From Stenotrophomonas sp. UBA2629 (GTDB taxonomy: Bacteria; Pseudomonadota; Gammaproteobacteria; Xanthomonadales; Xanthomonadaceae): a stretch of DNA of 64,000 bases. Below, piece after piece: positions 58,321 through 64,000 of this stretch. Position 1 is the first letter of the stretch. Each line of letters opens with the position of its first letter. The notes under the pieces are model-generated. The model was not told the origin of the DNA. It made no database searches and saw only the letters and a program-made list of their open reading frames with translations. A program made the position numbers and the translations under genes. Location of the stretch: NCBI GenBank assembly GCA_002359895.1, contig DEOB01000010.1, forward strand, positions 994,125 through 1,058,124. Direction: 5' to 3'.

Positions 58321-61300
58321 ATGAAATACCCACACATCAGGATGTCCAAGCTTGCTCTTGGACTGGTTGTTGCTCTTTCGGCTGCACCGGCTTTCGCGCA
58401 GAGCACCTCTGCCGGCGTCGGCGGCCAGGTCATCAACAACGGCGGTCAGCCGGTTGTTGGCGCTGAAGTCACCATCACCCACACCGAGTCTGGCACGGTC
58501 AGCCGTGCGACCACCGACGCGGCCGGTCGCTACAACGCGCGCGGCCTGCGCGTGGGCGGCCCGTACACCATCACCATCACCAAGCCCGGTGAAGGCACCA
58601 AGACCGAAGACGGCGTTTACCTGGGTGTGAACCAGGCCAGCACCATCAACGCCCAGTTGGCTGGTGATCTTGCCGCAACCAACCTGGAAGCGGTGCAGGT
58701 CGTGGCCGTGGGCGGCGGTTCGGAGGTTTTCAGCGCCACCAAGATGGGCGCAGGCACCAACATCAGCCGTCAGACCATTGATGCGCTGCCTTCGGCGGGT
58801 GGCAACATCCAGGACTACGTGCGCCTTGATCCGCGCGTGGCACAGACCAACAAGGCAGATGGCCAGATTTCCGTTGGCGGCCAGAACCCCAAGTACAACG
58901 CAATCCGCGTTGATGGCGTGTCGGTAAGCGATACCTTTGGCTTGGAAGACAACGGCATGCCGACCCGTCGCCAGCCGGTCGCCATGGACGCGCTGGAAGC
59001 GATCAATGTTGACCTGTCCAGCTACGACGTGACGATTGCTGGCGCCACCGGCGCTGTTATCGATGCGGTTACCAAGTCCGGTACCAACGAATTCCATGGC
59101 TCGGTCTACGGTTCTTACCGTGACGGCGACTGGTTCGGCAAGGACCCGGCTGGTTACAAGTTCGACGGTTTCGACAGCGAGCGCACCTACGGCATGACCC
59201 TTGGTGGTCCGTTGGTCAAGGACAAGCTGTTCTTCTTCGCCAACTACGAAAAGCAGGAATGGAAGTCGCCGGGTGCCAGCGTCGCTGACAGCGCACTGGG
59301 CAACGGCACCATCAGCCAGGCACAGGTCGATGACGCAGTGCGTTTGGCCAAAAACCTCTACGGCGTTGATGCTGGTGGCGTTGGCGACGTTGACGGCAGC
59401 ACGAATCTTGAGGAATACGCCGTCAAGCTGGACTGGAACATCAGCGACAACCATCGCGCCAGCCTCCGTTACAGCAAAGTTGAGCAGAGTCAGGCCCGTA
59501 CGCCGACCACTGGCGGCTCGATCATCAACCTGAGCTCCTCGTTCTTCGAGCAGCAGAAGACCATCGAGAACTATGTCGCCCAGGTGTTCAGTGACTGGAC
59601 CGACAACTTCTCGACCGAGTTGAAGGCTTCCTATCGCGATTACACCTCGGCACGCATCATGCCGGGCGACCGCATCGCCACCACCAAGATCTACTTCGGT
59701 GGCAACGTCGATTCGCCGTCGGGTGAATACATCATGTTCGGTCCGGATCCGAGTACGCCGGGCAACCTGCTGGAAACCAAGACCTGGAACGGCTATGCCG
59801 CTGGCGTGCTGACCTTGGGTGACCACGACGTCAAGTTCGGTGCGGACTTCAGCAGCAACGACGTGTACAACATGTTCGTCCAGAACCTGTACGGCACCTA
59901 TGAGTTCTTCGGGCTGGACAACTACGCGACGGGTAACTGGAGCAACTACCTGCAGCACCTGCCGCAGCCGGGCTTGAGCGATGACACCATCGCTGCTGGC
60001 TTCAAGTACCGCGAGTTGGGTCTGTTTGCTCAGGACACCTGGTATGTCAACAACAATCTGACGCTGAATTTCGGCCTGCGTGCCGACAAGCCGAGCGTCA
60101 GCGGCCGTCCGACCCGTAACGATGCTGCCCTGGCCTCCTTCGGCCTGGACAACAGCTATGTGAATGGCAAGGACAAGTGGCTCGTGCAGCCGCGCTTCGG
60201 TTTCAACTACACCTTCGACACTGATCGTCCGACGCAGGTACGCGGTGGTGTGGGCCTGTTCCGTGGTGCTTCGCCGCAGGTGTGGTTCGGTAATGCCTTC
60301 AGCACGACCGGCCTGAACTATCTGCGTTACAGCGGTGAGCAGGGCGGTGCCATCAACCCGGACAACTGGGACTACGAGCCGATCGTGGCTGACCAGGTCC
60401 GTCCGTCGGCCGGTACCCCGGAAACCAACGTCACCTACGTCAGCCCGGACTTCGAGCAGCCGTCGGTGTGGAAGGCCAACCTGGCACTCGAGCATGAGTT
60501 GCCGTGGTACGGCATGGTTGCGTCGGCCGAGTTGCTGGTGACCAAGGTCAAGAGCGATCTCTTCTACCGCAGCATCAATATCGGTGAGTCGACCTTCAAG
60601 GGTCAGGACGGCCGTGACATGTACTACGACCCGGCACGTGTGGGTCGTTCGTGGACGACAGGCAGCAACCGTTACAACCGTGATCGCAACTTCGGCAATG
60701 TGTATCTGCTGGAGAACACCGACAAGGGCCGCAGCAGCCAGTTCACCGTGTCGTTGGCCAAGCCGTTCTCGCCGGAAAGCGATTGGTCCTGGAGCGTGGG
60801 TTACACCTACACCGATTCGGAGATGGTCAGTGACATGACCAGTGCGACCGCCGGTTCGACCTGGAACTACAACTACATCTTCAACGCCAACGAAGAGCAG
60901 ACCGGTACCTCGCGTTACCAGATCCGCAATCGCGTCAGCAGCAGCATCAACTGGAAGCACGCCTTCTTCGGCGATTACAAGACCAGCGTCGGTCTGTTCT
61001 ACGAAGGCCGCAATGGTCGTCCGTTCAGCTACGTCTATTCGAACGACGCCAATGGCGAAGGCCGCAGCGGCAACGACCTGTTCTACGTTCCGACGGGCCC
61101 TGGCGATGTTCTGTTCGGTACGCTCAACGGATCGGGCCAGTTCACTGCTGACGCGAAGATGGAGGCATCGTTCTTTGAATGGCTTGCTGCCAACCCGGAA
61201 CTGGCGCGTTATGCGGGCCAGGCTGCGCCGCGCAACTCTGGTCGCGCAGGTTGGATCAACAGCTTCGATGTGCGTATCAGCCAGGAACTGCCGGGCTTCT

Positions 61301-61566
61301 TCAAGGGCCACAAGTCGGAGATCTGGTTGGACGTGATGAACGTTGGCAACCTGATCAACAAGGATTGGGGCCACATCGAAGACTACGGTTTCTTCGCCAA
61401 CCGCCGCGTGCTGACCGCCGCGGGTATGTACGACGGCAAGTACGTGTACAGCAACTTCGATCCGAACCGGGTTGAGCGTCCGACGGTTGCCAATGGCAGC
61501 AACGGTAACGGCAACACCGGTGTGTCGCAGTGGTCGCTGCAGCTGGGCTTCCGCTACAAGTTCTGA
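58321..61566 (+). CDS. Oar-type TonB-dependent receptor
   Basis: A 1081-residue outer-membrane receptor. After a signal peptide (KLALGLVVALSAAPAFA) there is a carboxypeptidase-regulatory-like domain (about residues 30-100; GGQPVVGAEVTITHTESG), then a plug (GGNIQDYVRLDPRV, GGQNPKYNAIRVDGV, GATGAVIDAVTKSGTNEFHGS in part) and a long barrel ending in RYKF with the terminal phenylalanine. It is of the Oar/OmpA-like branch common in Xanthomonadaceae, whose ligands are largely unknown. A perfect terminator follows. Codon usage looks like that of a highly expressed gene, with a strong C-ending bias. Confidence 0.87.
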   Translation: MKYPHIRMSKLALGLVVALSAAPAFAQSTSAGVGGQVINNGGQPVVGAEVTITHTESGTVSRATTDAAGRYNARGLRVGGPYTITITKPGEGTKTEDGVYLGVNQASTINAQLAGDLAATNLEAVQVVAVGGGSEVFSATKMGAGTNISRQTIDALPSAGGNIQDYVRLDPRVAQTNKADGQISVGGQNPKYNAIRVDGVSVSDTFGLEDNGMPTRRQPVAMDALEAINVDLSSYDVTIAGATGAVIDAVTKSGTNEFHGSVYGSYRDGDWFGKDPAGYKFDGFDSERTYGMTLGGPLVKDKLFFFANYEKQEWKSPGASVADSALGNGTISQAQVDDAVRLAKNLYGVDAGGVGDVDGSTNLEEYAVKLDWNISDNHRASLRYSKVEQSQARTPTTGGSIINLSSSFFEQQKTIENYVAQVFSDWTDNFSTELKASYRDYTSARIMPGDRIATTKIYFGGNVDSPSGEYIMFGPDPSTPGNLLETKTWNGYAAGVLTLGDHDVKFGADFSSNDVYNMFVQNLYGTYEFFGLDNYATGNWSNYLQHLPQPGLSDDTIAAGFKYRELGLFAQDTWYVNNNLTLNFGLRADKPSVSGRPTRNDAALASFGLDNSYVNGKDKWLVQPRFGFNYTFDTDRPTQVRGGVGLFRGASPQVWFGNAFSTTGLNYLRYSGEQGGAINPDNWDYEPIVADQVRPSAGTPETNVTYVSPDFEQPSVWKANLALEHELPWYGMVASAELLVTKVKSDLFYRSINIGESTFKGQDGRDMYYDPARVGRSWTTGSNRYNRDRNFGNVYLLENTDKGRSSQFTVSLAKPFSPESDWSWSVGYTYTDSEMVSDMTSATAGSTWNYNYIFNANEEQTGTSRYQIRNRVSSSINWKHAFFGDYKTSVGLFYEGRNGRPFSYVYSNDANGEGRSGNDLFYVPTGPGDVLFGTLNGSGQFTADAKMEASFFEWLAANPELARYAGQAAPRNSGRAGWINSFDVRISQELPGFFKGHKSEIWLDVMNVGNLINKDWGHIEDYGFFANRRVLTAAGMYDGKYVYSNFDPNRVERPTVANGSNGNGNTGVSQWSLQLGFRYKF

Positions 61567-61592
61567 TCGTTTGATCGATCGGATGTAAACCG

Positions 61593-61620
61593 AAAACGGC
61601 CGGGGAAACCCGGCCGTTTT
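61593..61620 (+). terminator. Rho-independent terminator of the Oar-type receptor
   Basis: A perfect 12-bp stem AAAACGGCCGGG/CCCGGCCGTTTT with a GAAA tetraloop, followed by CCTTTTC, 26 bases after the receptor stop. The A-tract on the left makes it usable from either side. Confidence 0.9.
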
Positions 61621-61672
61621 CCTTTTCATGGGGGCAGCGCTAAAGTCGGCCAACTATGAGGACGGAATTGAG

Positions 61673-63073
61673 ATGGAAGTGGAAATGATCAAGAGCGAAG
61701 TGGCAGCGAGGGCGCTGCCGGTGCAGGACGCACGGATTTACCCCCGCGGTGGGCTGGATGTGTTGTCGCGCACGGAAGTGGCGCGGCTGCGTGATGCCTC
61801 CGGTGGCGGCATGCATGAGCTGCTGCGTCGCTGCGCGCTGGCGGTGCTGACCAGCGGCAGTGCCTCGGATGACCCGCGCGCTGCGCGTGATCTGTACCCG
61901 GATTTCGATGTGCAGGTGACCCAGCAGGACCGTGGTGTCCGCATTGACCTGAGCAATGCGCCGGCAGCGGCATTCGTCGATGGCGAAATCATCCGCGGTA
62001 TTGCCGAGCTGCTGTTCTCGGTGGTGCGTGACCTGGCCTACATGGCCATCGAGCTCGGGCCGGAGTATGCGTCCGACCTGGAGACCTCCGACGGCATCAC
62101 CAATGCGGTGTTCGGTGTGCTGCGCAATGCGCGCATCCTGCAGCCCAGCGACCCGAACCTGGTGGTGTGCTGGGGCGGCCACTCCATCTCGCGCGATGAG
62201 TACCTCTATACCAAGCAGGTGGGCTACGAGCTCGGCCTGCGCGGCTTGGATATCTGCACCGGTTGCGGGCCGGGGGCGATGAAGGGCCCGATGAAGGGCG
62301 CCACCATCGCGCACGCAAAACAGCGCAAGCACAACACGCGCTACATCGGCATCACCGAGCCGGGCATCATTGCGGCCGAGTCGCCGAACCCGATCGTGAA
62401 CCACCTGGTGATCATGCCGGACATCGAGAAGCGCCTGGAGGCATTCGTGCGCCTGGGCCACGGCATCATCGTGTTCCCGGGTGGCGTGGGTACCGCCGAA
62501 GAGATCCTGTATCTGTTGGGTATCCTGTTGCACGAAGAGAACCAGGATCTGCCGTTCCCGCTGATTCTGAGTGGCCCGGCCATTGCGGCGCCGTATTTCG
62601 AGCAGATTGACCGTTTCATCCGCCTGACCTTGGGTGACAAGGCCGCTGAGCGTTACGAGATCATCGTGGGTGACCCGGTGGCGGTGGCACGCAAGATGGC
62701 GCAGGGCATCAAGCGCGTGCGTGAGTTCCGTTTGGCGCAGCGCGATTCGTTCTTCTATAACTGGCAGGTGGAGATTCCGCTGGAATACCAGCAGCCGTTC
62801 GTGCCGACGCATGAGGCGATGGCCGCGTTGAATCTGCACAAGGGGCGCCCGGCGCCGGATTTGGCGGCCGATCTGCGGCGTGCGTTCTCCGGCATTGTTG
62901 CCGGTAACGTCAAGGAAGAGAGCATGCGCCGCATCGAGGAATTTGGCCCGTTCAAGATTCACGGCGATACCGAGATGATGCAGGCACTGGATGCGCTGTT
63001 GCGTGCGTTTGTCGAGCAGCGTCGCATGAAGATTTCAGGCGAGTACCGCCCGTGCTACCAGGTGGTTGCTTGA
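61673..63073 (+). CDS. ppnN: Pyrimidine/purine-nucleotide 5'-monophosphate nucleosidase PpnN
   Basis: A 466-residue LOG-family enzyme matching E. coli PpnN (YgdH) along its length: N-terminal DUF4478-like part, VVCWGGHSISRDEYLY, CTGCGPGAMKGPMKGA, the LOG motif FPGGVGTAEE, and a C-terminal DUF3412-like part with AFSGIVAGNVKEESMRRIEEFGP (in part). It splits nucleoside monophosphates to base and ribose 5-phosphate; in E. coli it is activated by (p)ppGpp. I use the ATG at 61673 (GAGG upstream); ATG 61685 is possible. It ends 180 bases before the kinase gene on the other strand. Confidence 0.92.
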   Translation: MEVEMIKSEVAARALPVQDARIYPRGGLDVLSRTEVARLRDASGGGMHELLRRCALAVLTSGSASDDPRAARDLYPDFDVQVTQQDRGVRIDLSNAPAAAFVDGEIIRGIAELLFSVVRDLAYMAIELGPEYASDLETSDGITNAVFGVLRNARILQPSDPNLVVCWGGHSISRDEYLYTKQVGYELGLRGLDICTGCGPGAMKGPMKGATIAHAKQRKHNTRYIGITEPGIIAAESPNPIVNHLVIMPDIEKRLEAFVRLGHGIIVFPGGVGTAEEILYLLGILLHEENQDLPFPLILSGPAIAAPYFEQIDRFIRLTLGDKAAERYEIIVGDPVAVARKMAQGIKRVREFRLAQRDSFFYNWQVEIPLEYQQPFVPTHEAMAALNLHKGRPAPDLAADLRRAFSGIVAGNVKEESMRRIEEFGPFKIHGDTEMMQALDALLRAFVEQRRMKISGEYRPCYQVVA

Positions 63074-63101
63074 TTCTTAGCGTTTGATGACGCTGAAAAA
63101 G

Positions 63102-63126
63102 CCCCCTTCGTGCAACGCGAAGGGGG
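63102..63126 (-). terminator. Terminator of the LytS/AlgZ-type kinase gene
   Basis: A perfect 9-bp stem CCCCCTTCG/CGAAGGGGG with a seven-base loop. On the minus strand it is followed by CTTTTTC, a proper T-tract, about 130 bases after the kinase stop. It also lies 28 bases after ppnN and may end that transcript. Confidence 0.75.
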
Positions 63127-63253
63127 TTGTGTTGCCTGTGCTGCCGATCGACAGATGGAGCGTTCGCGGTACGGCTGCAACCATTGCATCGTTTGGTCGA
63201 GGTGCGGCTTTGCGGCTTACGCTGCAGCTGTAGTTCGGCTGCGATGGCGGGCT

Positions 63254-64000
63254 TCAGGCTGGCAAGGTGACCGTGGTGATATGCCGCCCGTTCTCAGTGC
63301 GGGTGATGACATCGCCTTCGCCATTGGTCATCGCCTGGATGCGGGCTTTGGTAGAGGTGAGGCCAACTTTGTGGCCCGCGCGCAGTGGCCGCGCATCGCC
63401 TTCGGGCAGATTGTTTTCAATGGTGATGACCACCTGCTGTTTGCCCTGTGCCACCGTGATGCGGATGTCACCGCCGTCTGGAGAAGGCTCAATGCCGTGG
63501 TGAATCGCGTTCTCGACCAATGGCTGGATGGAAAGCGTGGGCACCTGCAACTGCGGGAGTGGCGAGGGCAGCTCCCAGTGGACGCGCATGCGATCGCCAA
63601 AGCGCAGGGCTTCAATTTCCAGATAGCGCCTGGAGAGTGCGATTTCCTCGCTCAACGGAATTACCTGCGGCCCGGCCAATGCCGCACGAAACAGATCGGC
63701 CAGGTCCAGCAGCAATCGCTCGGCGTCTTCCGGGCGTTGATGGACAAGCGCGGCACCGGTGTTGAGCGTGTTGAACAGAAAGTGTGGGCGGATACGCGCC
63801 TGCAGGGCTTCAAGCTCGGCCTGTTTGGCGCGAACAGCCAACTGCCGGGCGCGCCAGTGGTTCTGAAATGCGGCCAAGCCCAGCAGACCGAAGATGACGA
63901 CGATGCCCGTGAAGCGGAGCAGGGTGGGCAACCAGCTTTCCGAAGAAATGGGTAACAGCCCCTTCAGCGCCCACCAGCTTGCGGTGCAGACCAGCAGGTT
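63254..64000 (-). CDS. LytS/AlgZ-type sensor histidine kinase, 5' end outside window
   Basis: The C-terminal 248 residues of a His_kinase-domain protein; the frame is open to the right edge, so the N-terminus lies beyond it. A membrane helix (FTGIVVIFGLLGLAAFQ) precedes a helical linker, the phosphorylation box RPHFLFNTLNT and the ATPase N-box ENAIHHG, with GHKVGLTSTKAR as the glycine-rich lid. This is the five- or six-helix LytS/AlgZ(FimS)/YehU class that pairs with LytTR regulators. None follows here, since ppnN runs the other way; the partner may be upstream of the window. Confidence 0.85.
   Translation of the reverse strand, partial: NLLVCTASWWALKGLLPISSESWLPTLLRFTGIVVIFGLLGLAAFQNHWRARQLAVRAKQAELEALQARIRPHFLFNTLNTGAALVHQRPEDAERLLLDLADLFRAALAGPQVIPLSEEIALSRRYLEIEALRFGDRMRVHWELPSPLPQLQVPTLSIQPLVENAIHHGIEPSPDGGDIRITVAQGKQQVVITIENNLPEGDARPLRAGHKVGLTSTKARIQAMTNGEGDVITRTENGRHITTVTLPA

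Noticed and set aside
58174..61653. An uninterrupted minus-strand reading frame of more than 1100 codons opposite the Oar-type receptor.
   Set aside because: It is a shadow of the strong third-position C/G bias of the receptor gene. Its translation has no signal peptide, no domain and odd composition, while the plus-strand protein is a clear TonB receptor.
1..64000. Search for rRNA, tRNA, insertion sequences, prophage and toxin-antitoxin genes.
   Set aside because: None could be supported by reading the sequence. A tRNA scan would be needed to exclude a single tRNA gene in the longer gaps.

Overview
The window is chromosomal DNA of a high-GC gammaproteobacterium, most likely Stenotrophomonas or a close Xanthomonadaceae (Lysobacteraceae) relative. 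The evidence is the Xanthomonad-type gene order (petABC-sspA-sspB, trm112-nadC, purE-purK), the proteins themselves, and a pair of GTAG-footed palindromes at 31218-31284 that match the SMAG repeats known from Stenotrophomonas maltophilia. I see about 62 genes packed tightly on both strands. There are no rRNA or tRNA genes, no insertion sequence, no prophage, no CRISPR array and no clear pseudogene.

Layout. 1-7140: a gene end, a DUF1289-Nudix fusion, a sulfurtransferase, a DUF1684 lipoprotein, an AmpD-like amidase, a small hydrolase, the double 23S rRNA methyltransferase RlmKL and an acetyltransferase. 7159-12406: an iron-uptake block (DUF3325, PepSY membrane protein, DUF3649, siderophore TonB receptor with a Fur box), bracketed by two copies of a long inverted repeat. 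12458-15746: DUF445 protein, a small anchored protein, DUF5671 protein and a ParB-like protein. 15913-32749: polyamine catabolism and import (puuC, then puuB, puuD, puuA, potFGHI and a succinate-semialdehyde dehydrogenase). Within this, puuC is separated from the rest by oleate hydratase, an MFS carrier, hemerythrin and a diguanylate cyclase. 32798-39834 (minus strand): a long co-oriented run phoH - unknown - ybeY - two unknowns - corC - DUF4105 - corA. 40014-43747: a TetR regulator with a one-ATPase, one-permease efflux ABC system. 44035-46554: miaB and a lytic transglycosylase. 46727-50678: the cytochrome bc1 operon, sspA and sspB. 50890-55254: DUF3301, DUF2272, nadC, trm112, purEK. 55324-56773: an AhpD-like protein, iron superoxide dismutase and monothiol glutaredoxin. 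56770-64000: an SDR-fold protein, a MarC protein, a large Oar-type TonB receptor, the nucleosidase PpnN and a truncated LytS/AlgZ-type kinase.

How the genes fit together. Putrescine would enter through PotFGHI, be glutamylated by PuuA, oxidised by PuuB and PuuC, and be released as GABA by PuuD. The last step, succinate semialdehyde to succinate, is covered by the dehydrogenase at 31382. The GABA aminotransferase (PuuE/GabT) and PuuR are not in the window. Most of the sequence is core genome. The less ordinary signals are regulatory: a consensus FNR/Anr box placed exactly at -41.5 of a predicted hemerythrin promoter, a hairpin that buries the Shine-Dalgarno of the AhpD-like gene, a cluster of DnaA-box-like 9-mers in a convergent gap, and paired palindromes upstream of the TetR gene. 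I did not find a convincing new multi-gene system. The best candidates for undescribed biology are the unknown genes inserted in the phoH-ybeY-corC run and the ParB-like/DUF5671 cassette.
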